Positions 1 to 9,405 of a stretch of 64,000 bases of DNA are shown piece by piece. A program made the position numbers and the translations under genes. Numbering within the stretch: the first letter of the stretch is position 1; the number at the start of each line of letters is the position of its first letter. The notes under the pieces were generated by a model. It was not told the DNA's origin. It did no database searches and saw only the letters and a program-made list of their open reading frames with translations. The stretch covers positions 325,562 through 389,561 of the forward strand of contig NZ_JAUSYV010000002.1 in assembly GCF_030817055.1 (NCBI RefSeq), given 5' to 3'. The DNA is from Bacillus sp. V2I10 (GTDB lineage: Bacteria > Bacillota > Bacilli > Bacillales > Bacillaceae).

Positions 1-119
1 TTGATAGCTCTATGGGCAGTTTAGATTAGCAATCCATAAGAAACAACCCAAGTTGAATTATGCTAAAATGTAGTTAATGTATAATGTAGATATCCCTCAT
101 GAACAAAGGAGAACTGAAA

Positions 120-695
120 ATGAGAAAACTCGTTCTATTTCTGCACGCATCGCTTGACGGTTTTGTAGAAGGGCCGAACGGTGAAATGGACATTGGCTGG
201 GTTTCCTACGATGCTGATTTGGAGAAACACGCGAAAGAAATTCTGAGTACTGCCGACACTGTCATTTGGGGACGTGGGACTTATAAGATGATGCACAGTT
301 ACTGGCCATCTGTGCCTTCGAACCCATCAGCTTCGCAGCATGAACGGAATCATGCCGAGTGGATCGAAAAGACAGCCAAAATCGTTTTTTCCACGACGCT
401 GGAGAAAGTCGAATGGAACAATTCCAGACTGGTGAAAGAAGATGTCGAGGAAGAGATCAAGAACCTCAAACAGCAGCCAGGCAAGGATATGGTCATCCTC
501 GGCAGTCCTAGGTTCGCACACTACCTTATGCAGCTTGATTTAATAGATGAGTATAAAATTACGGTTTCTCCCGTCCTGATCGGCAGCGGGTTGCCGTTAT
601 TCCAAGGTCTCAAGGAGAAGATCAATCTTAAACTTATCGAAAACAAGACATTTGATTCTGGAGCCATAGGCCTCGTTTACCAGACGGTTAGATGA
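120..695 (+). CDS. Dihydrofolate reductase-like (RibD C-terminal domain) protein
   Basis: The 191-residue product resembles the small RibD-C/DHFR-fold proteins of Bacilli (YyaP/YwjB type), probably an NADPH-dependent reductase of unknown substrate. Seen: an N-terminal strand KLVLFLHASLDGFVEG, the TVIWGRGTYKMM segment, and VILGSPRFAHYLMQLDLIDEY followed by SPVLIGSGLPLF, the usual order in this family. An in-frame ATG lies 21 bases upstream, but AAAGGAG at 105-111 is spaced for the ATG at 120, so I take the later start. It stands alone, followed by a terminator. The family is clear; the substrate is not. Confidence 0.85.
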   Translation: MRKLVLFLHASLDGFVEGPNGEMDIGWVSYDADLEKHAKEILSTADTVIWGRGTYKMMHSYWPSVPSNPSASQHERNHAEWIEKTAKIVFSTTLEKVEWNNSRLVKEDVEEEIKNLKQQPGKDMVILGSPRFAHYLMQLDLIDEYKITVSPVLIGSGLPLFQGLKEKINLKLIENKTFDSGAIGLVYQTVR

Positions 696-742
696 CCTTG
701 TCTCCTAAAGTAGATTACGCTAACGGATTACGTTAGCACAAT

Positions 743-797
743 AAAAGCAGCGGCAGTCTAGGTCTTTCGAGTTCCTAGTCCGTCACTGCTTTTTTTA
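743..797 (+). terminator. Probable rho-independent terminator
   Basis: An imperfect stem pairs AGCAG near 746 with CTGCT at 786-790, with an inner TCTAGG/CCTAG pairing, and runs into seven T. A perfect 7-bp hairpin (GCTAACG/CGTTAGC, 719-737) lies just before it. Confidence 0.7.
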
Positions 798-1090
798 CGA
801 GTCAGTCTAATTCAGTTTGTTGGGTGATCGTGTCGTTTGAGCTTAGAGTAAGGAGAACGCCAAGTCGGACGCAATTCAGGGCTTAGCGTATATTTTCGTT
901 AAAATGTTGGCGGTACCCCGACTGTAAAAACAATTGAATTAAACCAGAGCTTGGATGAATTCATTTTTAATGTAATTTACACAATATACAACATTTTATA
1001 CATTAACATATATTATAACAATAAAATAAACATATATATTAATGTATATAATAATATAGAAAAACCAATTTGAATCTATTGCTATAGATA
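798..1090. other. Intergenic stretch, AT-rich towards its right end
   Basis: No reading frame with a ribosome binding site was found on either strand. From about 960 the DNA becomes very AT-rich, with ACATTAACATATAT-like words that recur in the repeat array near 2.1-2.7 kb. Confidence 0.5.
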
Positions 1091-1118
1091 TTAAAAACAC
1101 CGTTCATTCTGAACGGTG
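1091..1118 (-). terminator. Terminator for leftward transcription
   Basis: A perfect 8-bp stem, CACCGTTC/GAACGGTG with a 5-nt loop, is followed on the minus strand by TTTTT. It would end a transcript of the decayed ABC ATPase gene to its right. Confidence 0.75.
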
Positions 1119-1307
1119 CTAATAGTAGTTATTGAATGACATTTCATTAATTTGTTTCAACAATCTTAATATCTTGGTAATAATTTACCACTTCTTTATT
1201 AAACATATGCCATTCAACACTTGAGGAAATCCGAATTCTGATAACTCTGCTGAAAACTGTGAAATGATGAGTGGTTTTAGTTTTAGTGAATGCAACATTT
1301 AATAGTT

Positions 1308-1671
1308 TTAAAAGAAGACTTCTTTAGGACAACCCTCAAGTACAATTTTTCCTGCGTCTATGACTAATACTCTACTAGCGTATTGAGCCGCTACCTCCAT
1401 ATCATGAGTAATCATGACCACTATTGCTTCTCTTTCCTTAACCAACTTTCCCATTAAGGTTAAGAGTGCTTTCAAGCTTTGATCATCCTGACAAATGGTG
1501 GGTTCATCAAGTTAAGATCATCGGATCTGAAAATAACATAGGAGCTACAGCTAAACTTTGTCTTTTACCCCTACTTAAGGAAAAAAGATATTCCTTTCTT
1601 TTCTTTTTTAGCTCCACTTGTTCACTAATGACATCTTCAGGTATACGGAAATCTAGAACTGATATCTTCAT
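1308..1671 (-). pseudogene. Decayed ABC transporter ATPase (C-terminal part)
   Basis: Read on the minus strand, the segment gives SLSRGKRQSLAVAPMLFSDPMIL (a degenerate ABC signature), then, after a +1 frameshift near 1510, LDEPT (Walker B), an H-loop ITHDMEVAAQYASRVLVIDAGKI and GCPKEVFF before a stop. This matches the last third of an energy-coupling-factor or cobalt-type ABC ATPase. The Walker A part is absent and the signature is damaged, so it is not functional. A further leftward open fragment of about 35 codons ends at 1147; I do not recognise it. Confidence 0.7.
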
Positions 1672-2079
1672 TTTAAAGTTAACAGTACAGGTTTTTTCAA
1701 TTGATTATATTTCTAATGATCAATTCGCTGATAGTCTTGCAGATCTTCTCATTTCACTATGTTCTGTAGTCAAACAATCTCTATTAGAGTAAGAATCCAA
1801 ATCCCTAAGATTTAGTAGACCGGTGACAGTTCAAGATAGACATACATTTATCTTCGTTATTATTACAAATAGATAGATTTCACTATTGATAGTTCTAATT
1901 ATGCTGAGTTTCTAATCTATTTACTTTCTTACCAAATATAATCATATATAATTTAATATATATAGTAACATATGTATTATATTTAAAAATCACATATACA
2001 ATTTTGTTAATGTTAATATTGACATTAGTTTTATTAATATATATACATTAATCTTAAATATAATATTAAAGATAAAATG

Positions 2080-2680
2080 AACATTAACATATAAAACGCC
2101 ATATATTTCAACATTAACTTTTAAATATATACTAAATTAATTTTAATAGTATCAATCTAATATATAATCACTTATATGTAGTTATATACTAGAATACATA
2201 CATTAACATATATAGCATCATATAACTTAATAATAACTTTTAAATATATAATAAATTAATTTTAATAGTATCAATCTAGTATATAATCACTTATATGTAG
2301 TTATTTACTAGAATACATACATTAACATATATAGCATCATATAACTTAATAATAACTTTTAAATATATAATAAATTAACTTTAATAGTATCAATCTAATA
2401 TATAATCACTTATATGTAGTTATATATTAGAATATATACATTAACATATATATCATCTTATAACTTAATAATAACTTACAAATATATAATAAGTTTGATA
2501 TTAATAGTATTGATTTAATCACTTATATGTTTAACATATATAGCATCATATAATTTAACACTAACTTTTAAATATATAATGAAGTTGATTTTAATAGTAT
2601 TGATTTAGTATAAAATCACTTATATGTAGACATATAAGTGATTTTATACGTTAATTTATTTATAACATTTAACATTAATT
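2080..2680. repeat. AT-rich tandem array of about 119-bp units, putative partition site or origin iterons
   Basis: A unit containing TAATAGTATCAATCTA, then AATCACTTATATGTAG, then ACATTAACATATAT, then TAATAACTTTTAAATAT recurs. TAATAGTAT starts at 2144, 2263, 2382, 2502 and 2592, giving spacings of 119, 119, 120 and 90 bases. The last units diverge and shorten. The array lies about 250 bases upstream of parA, where plasmid centromeres or iterons are commonly found. The repeats are seen directly; the function is inferred. The surrounding 1.68-2.93 kb contains no gene. Confidence 0.8.
2608..2649. repeat. Perfect 19-bp inverted repeat closing the array
   Basis: GTATAAAATCACTTATATG (2608-2626) and its exact reverse complement (2631-2649) are separated by TAGA. 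The arm contains AATCACTTATATG, the word found once per tandem unit, so this is a head-to-head pairing of the repeated site. It could be a ParA/RHH operator-centromere or a cruciform at an origin. Confidence 0.85.
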
Positions 2681-2935
2681 ACATATTATTTATTACCATA
2701 TCAAACTAGCAGCTATCGCTATAGACTGCACTATTTCTGCAAATAGCTATTGAATAAGTTTACATTATAAAAAGCAAATACAAGACCTTTATATACTGTA
2801 TTAATATATAAAGTGACATATACAACAACATATGTTTTAATATAAATGACGTTATTGTTATTTTATACATATAAATCAATGTAATAAAGGATAACAAAAT
2901 CTCTAATATATATAAATTTATTAAAAGAGGTGTTC

Positions 2936-3704
2936 ATGTTGGCAGCGAAAATAGTAACATTTGGTATAAGCAAGGGTGGCTGTTCAAAATCTACCAGCAG
3001 TGGAATTACATCCTATCTATTAAGTAAGGAAGAAAAGGTTTTAGCAATTGATATGGATGGACAAGGAAATCTGACCAGCTTCTTAACCGGGGAGTATGAT
3101 ATATGCAATGTGTTCGAGGAGAAAACCATTCTTGAAGCTATATTAGATGAGGACGCACGTTCATATATCATTAAGATCCAAGAGAATCTAGATTTAATTC
3201 CATCTAACGATTTCTTGGCAACATTACCGAGAAGGATGTATGAAAAAGGGTTAAAATTAGATGCTTTACAAAAAGCCCTTCAGCCTGTCATGGAGGATTA
3301 TGATTGGATTATTATCGATACACCTCCAGCGTTATCTGAGCAGACAGTCATGCCATTAAGTACATATTCAGAAGCTGGAAGTTATGCTGTTGTCATGTTT
3401 GATGGATCGATGTTTGCATATTATGCCATTCCTAAATTCTTAGAGATTATTGAAGGAGCAAAAGAGCGATATAACCCTGCATTAAAAACTGCCGGCGTTC
3501 TATTCTCTTTAATTGATGCTAGAGCTAAAGAAAATGAAGTGATGGAAGAAGCCATTCAAGAAGATTACCCTGGATTAATGTTTAATTCAATCATTAGGAG
3601 AAAAGCTTCTACGAGACGATTAGCGATTTCAGGTTTTGATGGTAATGCCGAATTAAAAAATGCATTAGAATATTACATACCATTTGTGAAGGAGCTGAAA
3701 GATC

Positions 3705-3733
<29 letters not shown>
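2936..3733 (+). CDS. parA: ParA-type partition ATPase
   Basis: This is a P-loop ATPase that would segregate the replicon by forming ATP-dependent complexes on DNA with its centromere-binding partner. Seen: a deviant Walker A KGGCSKSTSS near residues 13-22, the A' motif AIDMDGQGNLT, and Walker B DYDWIIIDTPPALSE around residues 120-135, all in the ParA/Soj order and at a typical length (about 265 residues). AGAGG at 2926-2930 serves an ATG at 2936; GTG at 2930 and TTG at 2939 are alternatives. Its last 29 bases overlap the next gene, so the two are translationally coupled. It is the best evidence that this segment is a plasmid. Confidence 0.9.
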
Positions 3734-4211
<478 letters not shown>

Positions 4212-4269
4212 AGATAAAACGATTGAATTGATTTCTAAAAACTTTCATTCAAACGAAATCAGATAAAAG

Positions 4270-4306
4270 AAAAAGAGCAATCAGGTTATTTCTGATTGCT
4301 CTTTTT
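4270..4306 (+). terminator. Terminator of the parA operon
   Basis: A 14-bp perfect stem, AAAAGAGCAATCAG with CTGATTGCTCTTTT, has a 7-nt loop and ends in T residues. Confidence 0.9.
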
Positions 4307-4400
4307 AATATAACGCTTTGTTAATAATAATATTAATTTATTATTCTTTCTTTCGCTCACGAGCAGCAGTATTAGGAGCTGACTTTAAGATTCATTTTTA

Positions 4401-4550
4401 GATGCAACTGAAGAGATGCTTTTAGAGCGTCTTGCAGCAAGAAATGCACAAATACCTGAAGTTACGTTTCGGTTATCTGAGACTAACCTTAAAGAGTACA
4501 TGCTTCTATTCGAACCTCCTTCTCAAGAAGAGCTGATCCATCTCATATAA
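4401..4550 (+). pseudogene. C-terminal remnant, possibly of a SAM-dependent methyltransferase
   Basis: A 49-codon open stretch ends with ETNLKEYMLLFEPPSQEELIHLI and a stop. The FEPPSxEEL ending resembles the C-terminus of several small class I SAM methyltransferases. There is no start or upstream part, because a stop lies just before it in frame. The identification is tentative. Confidence 0.35.
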
Positions 4551-5060
4551 CAACAAACGGGTGCAAAAAAGACGAAGTTAATCACTCATTTTTGTTTGTT
4601 TAAAAAATCAACAATAAGCGTTTAACAGAACCTCATATTAAGCTATTGCACCTTTAAAAGTTTTACTGTTTAAAAGTACCATTAGCGAATTAGATTTCAA
4701 ACCTCCATTTCCTTATTGATAATCGACATCTTAATCATTGAAAATCACGCTTCTTCTCTACTGTATTGATGTGAAACGCCTTAGTTACTTTCATACACAA
4801 CAGATGTTCTTAACTTTTTTGATATATTGAATTCAAATAATATTTGAAACATGTATAAAATAATATTGATAATACAAATATAAACATCAATAATGGTGAA
4901 AATAAAATATATGATAATGACAATGATAAAAACATATGACAATGATAACAATGTTGTCATTGTCAATGATGTAATTACTCTAAACATAGGTTAATATCGA
5001 GAAATCCGTAAATTTCGATTTCATTAACACTCATCGCTTTCATATATATAAGAACTTTAA
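4551..5060. other. AT-rich intergenic stretch, no supported gene
   Basis: There is no frame with a credible ribosome binding site. On the plus strand 4870-4960 reads as Asn/Asp-rich codons, similar in composition to the linker of the gene at 3705. It may be a decayed copy of that tract. Confidence 0.4.
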
Positions 5061-5092
5061 TAAAAACCCCAGAGAATATGATCTCTAGGGCC
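5061..5092 (-). terminator. Terminator of the small minus-strand gene
   Basis: On the minus strand, CCCTAGAGA pairs with TCTCTGGGG around a 6-nt loop, followed by TTTTTA. Confidence 0.75.
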
Positions 5093-5097
5093 TCTTT

Positions 5098-5265
5098 TTA
5101 GTTAGCTATTTTATCGCGTACTTCAATCCAGCCTACTTGCTCAGATACGATCTCTTTTACCTCAGCATGGATGATTTGATCTTTTTCCCTTTCAGATAAC
5201 CCCACAAATTCCTCTTCATCAAAAGTGATAACAAAATCATTTGGAATCTTAGCGATCACTCTCAT
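5098..5265 (-). CDS. Small acidic hypothetical protein (55 aa), copy 1
   Basis: The product begins MRVIAKIPNDFVITFDEEEF and is rich in Glu. The ATG is preceded on the minus strand by GAGGGGATCCT. A second copy (19313-19480) has the same length and about 11 amino-acid changes with no frameshift, so the frame is under selection. I do not recognise the family. The terminator directly follows the stop codon. Confidence 0.65.
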   Translation of the reverse strand: MRVIAKIPNDFVITFDEEEFVGLSEREKDQIIHAEVKEIVSEQVGWIEVRDKIAN

Positions 5266-5673
5266 AGGATCCCCTCATTTAGAATGTATTGTTATAAGCC
5301 GGATCTGGTTATGACTGATTCGTATAGATCTTACGAAGTTATGAATGTCGAGAATGTTCGTTTTTTTCAAGGAATCTTTTTTACAAGGAGCTAGCTTGTA
5401 AGATAGTGTATTTGCTAGCTCCTCACTATCATATGAAACGAACAATGAAAATAATCTCCTCCCTCCCTTTCGTGATGCAGCCGCTGAATTGGTGCACTGA
5501 ACCACTTTTCCGATTCGAAAAACCTAAGAAAAATCAATCCTATCTGTTATGTAAAAGAGGTGAGGGGAGGTATCTTAAAGCATTTTTATGATTGTAAGAT
5601 TCATTAATTTATAGAAAAAAAGATTTAAAAAGCTTGTCTATGCTCCATTTCTTATAACCAGGCAAAACAAAAA

Positions 5674-5713
5674 CACGAACAATCACCTTGTTCGTGGTGC
5701 AGATTTTTTGTAT
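5674..5713 (+). terminator. Bidirectional terminator-like hairpin within the direct repeat
   Basis: CACGAACAA and TTGTTCGTG form a perfect 9-bp stem with a TCACC loop. On the plus strand GTGCAG and six T follow; on the minus strand TTTTTGTTTTG follows. It is conserved in copy 2. Confidence 0.7.
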
Positions 5714-5818
5714 ATAGCTAAGCTAAAAAGAACCAAATTTCGTTCAAGTACCTTCACTTATTCCCATGAAAAGCTCGGTAATATATATCATAATTTTCAA
5801 AAGATTATAAATATTACC

Positions 5819-5848
5819 TTGACTGTTTAAATCGGATGAGCCTATACT
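5819..5848 (+). promoter_or_regulatory. Sigma-A-type promoter of the ROK/ABC operon
   Basis: TTGACT (5819-5824) and TATACT (5843-5848) are separated by 18 bases, 50 bases upstream of the ROK gene start. Confidence 0.75.
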
Positions 5849-5857
5849 TTTTATATG

Positions 5858-5880
5858 GTTTGTTAGTAACCTTAACAAAC
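5858..5880 (+). promoter_or_regulatory. Palindromic operator, probably for the adjacent ROK repressor
   Basis: GTTTGTTA (5858-5865) and TAACAAAC (5873-5880) are exact inverted repeats with a 7-bp centre. They sit just downstream of the -10, overlapping the transcription start. Layout and sequence resemble XylR-type ROK operators, so autorepression is likely. Confidence 0.7.
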
Positions 5881-5899
5881 AAAAAGGTAGGTGAATGAT

Positions 5900-7087
5900 G
5901 TGACATCTTTTTCGAAGGGAAAAGCAAGTCCTCCATTAATGAGAGAGCTAAATCGAAACTTAATATTACAAGAGCTTCGATCTCATCCACTACAATCTCG
6001 TGCTGCTTTAGCAAAAAAAACAAAGCTTAGCAGACCTAGTGTGTCTGAGTTGGTAAAAGAAATGATAAACGAGGGAATGGTTCGCGAAGTGGGAATGGGA
6101 AATTCAACTTCAAATGGGGGCCGTAAACCTATTTTACTTGAGTATAATGCTCAATCTAATTATGTTGGGGGAGCTATCTTACAAGATGGTTTGATAAAAG
6201 TGACACTCGCGGACATGAATGGAAACTTCATCAAAACGGATAGTGAATGCATTAAAATGCCTGTGAACGACAATGCGATTATTACCGTTGTAGATTCAAT
6301 GTTAACAAAAATTATCACCTCTTTTTCAATATCCAAAAATCAGATTCTAGGTATGGTAATCGGCGTACCAGGAATCACCACAGAAACAGGAGAAGGAATA
6401 AGATTTTCACCTGGAGTATCCTGGTCGGACAATGACGTAGTAAGAATATTTGAAAAGCAGATTGGTATTCCTGTTGTAATTGACAATGATGTGAATCTAA
6501 TGACACTCGGCGAATTTCATAAAGGATTGGGTGCCAGTTATCAAAATACAATCTACTTATTTGCAGGAAACGGAATTGGAAGCGGTATTATTATTAACGG
6601 AGAATTTATTAGAGGTGCACATAGAGCAGCTGGGGAGATCGGGTATATGCTGATCGGTAACACTTTAAATAATAACTTAGACATGGGTGTTTTTGAATCA
6701 AATTATGGTACTACTGGATTACTGCAAAGGATGGAGCGCTTAGGTTTGCCCGTTGATTGCGGTAAAAAGGCGATCTTTCAATTGCAACGCTTCTCATTGC
6801 AAGATACAAGTGCTAAGGAGTTATTAAATGAACTGCTTGATAGCTGGACCATAGCTATTGTAAACCTAGCAAGCATCCTAGACCCTGAACTTGTTATTCT
6901 CTCTGGGGAAATGTCTGACTTACAAGATGAGTACCTGGAGTTATTAAAGAAAAGCATCGAGAGGTACATACCAAAATTACCATCCATTTCATTAACGACA
7001 CTTGGTTCTAAAGCTGGGCTATATGGCGCTATTCATCTTGCATTGGAGGAATTCACTCAGTTCGGCTATCAGAATAGATCATTATAA
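5900..7087 (+). CDS. ROK-family transcriptional repressor (first gene of the ABC operon)
   Basis: An N-terminal winged helix-turn-helix (about residues 10-70, with SRAALAKKTKLSRPSVSELV) is joined to a ROK sugar-kinase-like domain: GGRKPILLEYN, VIDNDVNLMTLGEF, and GNGIGSGIIINGEFIRGA followed by HRAAGEIGYM. The Cys-rich zinc motif of ROK proteins is not seen, and the region after GVFESN has no CxCGxxGC. GTG at 5900 fits AGGTGA at 5889-5894; GTG at 5891 is too close to its Shine-Dalgarno. It heads the transporter operon and has a palindromic operator in front, so it probably senses the imported sugar-like compound. Confidence 0.85.
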   Translation: MTSFSKGKASPPLMRELNRNLILQELRSHPLQSRAALAKKTKLSRPSVSELVKEMINEGMVREVGMGNSTSNGGRKPILLEYNAQSNYVGGAILQDGLIKVTLADMNGNFIKTDSECIKMPVNDNAIITVVDSMLTKIITSFSISKNQILGMVIGVPGITTETGEGIRFSPGVSWSDNDVVRIFEKQIGIPVVIDNDVNLMTLGEFHKGLGASYQNTIYLFAGNGIGSGIIINGEFIRGAHRAAGEIGYMLIGNTLNNNLDMGVFESNYGTTGLLQRMERLGLPVDCGKKAIFQLQRFSLQDTSAKELLNELLDSWTIAIVNLASILDPELVILSGEMSDLQDEYLELLKKSIERYIPKLPSISLTTLGSKAGLYGAIHLALEEFTQFGYQNRSL

Positions 7088-7103
7088 TCTAGGAGGGGTA
7101 GAC

Positions 7104-8171
7104 ATGTTCAAGAAAAAGGGATTAATTAGTTTACTTTTGGTTATGGTATTGGTCATCATTACTGCCTGTAACAGCAACAGCAGTGGGGGAAGTGAAAAAG
7201 GAAACAGCAAAGAAAATGAAGGCGATACGGGTAAGCTTGTCATCTATACAGCTCGTGACCAAGCGGTTGTTGACAAGGTAGTCGGAATGTTTAACGAAAA
7301 ATATCCAAATATAGAAGTCGAGACACTTACAATGGGGGCACAACAAATCTTAGAGCGTATACGGGGAGAGAAAGCAAATCCGCAGGCTGATTTTTGGTGG
7401 GGAGGTACACAATCTTCACTCATGGTAGGAGCAGAGGAAGATCTACTTGCTGCATTTAAGCCATCTTTTGATGATGTGATTGAAGAAGAACATAAAGATG
7501 CTGAGGGCCGTTGGTATGGTGAAATGCTTTTGCCGGAGGTTATCATGATTAACAGTGAAGCCCTAAAGAAAGAAGATGCCCCGCAGGATTGGGATGAACT
7601 TCTAAATAAAGAGTGGAAGGACAAAATTGTTATTCGTGGTGTCATGGCTTCTGGAACGATGAGAACCATTTATTCGTCTATGATTTTCCGTGAAGGAGCA
7701 GATACTCCTGAGAAAGGTTATGAATGGCTTGAAAAGCTTGATGCAAATACCAAGGAGTATGCTCAAGACCCGACAAACTTGTATTTGAAATTAGCTAGAC
7801 AAGAAGGATTGATATCGCTTTGGAATCTGCAGGATATTCTTCTTCAGAAAAATGAAAATAACCAGCCATTTGATTATGTTTATCCAGAAAGTGGTGCACC
7901 TATTTTAGTTGACGGAGTAGCTATGGTGGAGGGTGCTAAAAACAAGGCAAATGCAGAAAAATTTTATGAATTCTTATTCTCAAAAGATACCAGAGCTAAA
8001 CTTGCCGATGAATTATATCAAATTCCAACACGTACGGATATTGCAAAAGAGGATATGCCTGACTGGTATAAAGAGTTAGATCTGAAAGCACTTGATATTG
8101 ATTGGTCAATAATGGCTGAAAAAGAAGCAGAGTGGATGCAGCATTGGGATGAAAATATTAAAGGAAAATAA
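7104..8171 (+). CDS. ABC transporter substrate-binding lipoprotein (FbpA-like family 1)
   Basis: This is the extracellular solute receptor for the importer. Residues 1-22 are a lipoprotein signal with lipobox IITAC, followed by a Ser/Gly/Asn-rich linker. The mature part starts KLVIYTARDQAVVDKVVGMF and contains ADFWWGGTQSSLMVGA, typical of the iron/aminoethylphosphonate/thiamine-type solute-binding cluster. AGGAGGGG at 7091-7098 selects the ATG at 7104, although the frame is open upstream inside the ROK gene. The cluster binds many ligands; co-transcription with amidohydrolase, lyase and kinase genes argues for an organic anion rather than iron, but this is inference. Confidence 0.85.
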   Translation: MFKKKGLISLLLVMVLVIITACNSNSSGGSEKGNSKENEGDTGKLVIYTARDQAVVDKVVGMFNEKYPNIEVETLTMGAQQILERIRGEKANPQADFWWGGTQSSLMVGAEEDLLAAFKPSFDDVIEEEHKDAEGRWYGEMLLPEVIMINSEALKKEDAPQDWDELLNKEWKDKIVIRGVMASGTMRTIYSSMIFREGADTPEKGYEWLEKLDANTKEYAQDPTNLYLKLARQEGLISLWNLQDILLQKNENNQPFDYVYPESGAPILVDGVAMVEGAKNKANAEKFYEFLFSKDTRAKLADELYQIPTRTDIAKEDMPDWYKELDLKALDIDWSIMAEKEAEWMQHWDENIKGK

Positions 8172-8241
8172 CAGAGAGAGATAAGTGGTTTTATTTCAAA
8201 CTATATTGATTTTTTATAACGGCTACATCCATTCATAGGCT

Positions 8242-8280
8242 GGCCTTGAGAAGATAAAAACCCTCTCGAGGCCTCCTTTA
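8242..8280 (+). terminator. Intra-operon hairpin, possible attenuator
   Basis: GGCCTTGAGA (8242-8251) pairs with TCTCGAGGCC (8264-8273), one wobble pair, followed by a weak T-rich tract. It lies between the abundant binding-protein gene and the ATPase gene, where it could lower downstream expression. Confidence 0.5.
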
Positions 8281-8321
8281 TTTCAAATAAAGAAGTTTTC
8301 ATGAAAACGAGGTGCATAAAG

Positions 8322-9392
8322 ATGAAAAGCGTGAAGCTGGATAAAGTAAGCAAAATGTTCGGTAAAGCTCGTGGAGTTGAAAACGTCGATATCGATATAA
8401 AACCAGGGGAGTTCTTTACTTTCCTAGGGCCAAGTGGGTGTGGCAAAACAACTACCCTAAGGATGATAGCTGGCTTCTATTTTCCATCTGAAGGGAAGGT
8501 GCTTTTCGATGATCATGATGTAACCACCCTCCAGCCCAACAAAAGAAACATTGGAATGGTTTTTCAAAACTATGCATTATTTCCCCATATGACTGTTTTT
8601 GAAAATATTGCTTTTGGACTCGAAGTCCGTAAATTAAGCAAAGCTGAAATAAGAAGAAAAGTAGAGAAAGCCCAATCGATGGTTCACCTCGATCAATATG
8701 GTGAACGAAAAATAAATGAGTTATCAGGAGGACAGCAGCAGCGTGTTGCTCTTGCAAGAGCACTCGTTATTGAACCAAACATTCTTTTGCTGGATGAGCC
8801 CCTATCAAATTTGGACGCGAAGTTGCGTGAAGAGACTCGCCTTGAAATTAAGCGATTACAGCTGGAGCTTGGTGTGACAACTATCTATGTTACACACGAT
8901 CAAACAGAAGCAATGGCAATGTCAGACCGTATTATGGTTATGAACAATGGAGTTGTGCAGCAAATTGGATCTCCAGAAGAAATCTATAACAGACCCATCA
9001 ACAAATTCGTCGCATCTTTTATCGGGGAATCCAATGTACTGGATGCTACTATTGATCAAATTTCTGAAAACGGCATAACGGCTAAAACGTCAGATGGATT
9101 GGATTTGAAGGGGTTGCTCAAAAACTCATCACCGAACGTGTCCTTTCGTGCAGGTGAGCCTATTAAACTATCAATACGTCCAGAAGCACTGGCAGAAGGG
9201 CCAGGGCCTAATCAATTCAGTGCAGAAGTTCAATTTGTAGAATTTACGGGTGTCACCATCAACTACATTGTAAAGGCAAATGAAACCACGCTTAAGGTAA
9301 TGGTTGTCAACAAAGGGAACAAGGTGATGAGTCGAGGTGAAAAAATAATGCTCCACATTCCCGAAAGAAGCATTTATTTTATTGGAGAATAG
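8322..9392 (+). CDS. ABC transporter ATP-binding protein (MalK/PotA/FbpC type)
   Basis: This is the importer ATPase. Visible motifs: Walker A GPSGCGKTT (about residue 38), Q-loop MVFQNYALFPHMTV, signature LSGGQQQRVALARAL, Walker B ILLLDEPLSNLDAKLR, H-loop VTHDQTEAMA. The last about 120 residues form a TOBE-like regulatory domain (EPIKLSIRPEAL). GAGGTG at 8309-8314 supports ATG 8322 over ATG 8301. Its stop codon lies within the Shine-Dalgarno of the permease gene, so the two are coupled. Confidence 0.9.
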   Translation: MKSVKLDKVSKMFGKARGVENVDIDIKPGEFFTFLGPSGCGKTTTLRMIAGFYFPSEGKVLFDDHDVTTLQPNKRNIGMVFQNYALFPHMTVFENIAFGLEVRKLSKAEIRRKVEKAQSMVHLDQYGERKINELSGGQQQRVALARALVIEPNILLLDEPLSNLDAKLREETRLEIKRLQLELGVTTIYVTHDQTEAMAMSDRIMVMNNGVVQQIGSPEEIYNRPINKFVASFIGESNVLDATIDQISENGITAKTSDGLDLKGLLKNSSPNVSFRAGEPIKLSIRPEALAEGPGPNQFSAEVQFVEFTGVTINYIVKANETTLKVMVVNKGNKVMSRGEKIMLHIPERSIYFIGE

Positions 9393-9405
9393 GAGGTGAC
9401 AACGT

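Larger units (their letters stand above)
5076..5763. repeat. Long direct repeat, copy 1 (about 0.69 kb)
   Basis: This segment recurs in the same orientation at 19289-19990. It holds a 55-codon minus-strand gene, a set of nested hairpins at 5385-5440 (AGGAGCTAGC 5386-5395 with GCTAGCTCCT 5414-5423; GATAGTG with CACTATC), a conserved stretch with a possible 52-codon frame that lacks a ribosome binding site, and the hairpin at 5674. Between the hairpins the two copies are nearly identical. They diverge sharply at both ends, so this is a true duplicated unit flanking the 13.5-kb catabolic module. Confidence 0.85.

Noticed and set aside
1466..1792. 108-codon plus-strand frame
   Set aside because: It has no ribosome binding site and is antisense to recognisable ABC ATPase motifs (signature, LDEPT, ITHD) on the minus strand.
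2080..2680. CRISPR array
   Set aside because: The repeated units are about 119 bp, contiguous and degenerate, without constant short repeats alternating with unique spacers, and no cas genes are present.
4781..4987. Hydrophobic 68-codon minus-strand frame that could pass for a membrane peptide
   Set aside because: It arises from AT-rich, low-complexity DNA; the complementary strand reads Asn/Asp-rich like the RHH gene linker, and there is no ribosome binding site.
5275..5505. 76-codon minus-strand frame in direct-repeat copy 1
   Set aside because: It is truncated by a stop in copy 2 although the DNA is otherwise conserved, so protein-level selection is unlikely.
5406..5591. 61-codon plus-strand frame present in both direct-repeat copies
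   Set aside because: The conservation is at the DNA level and no Shine-Dalgarno precedes either possible start; nested hairpins cover the start region, so a structural element explains it better.
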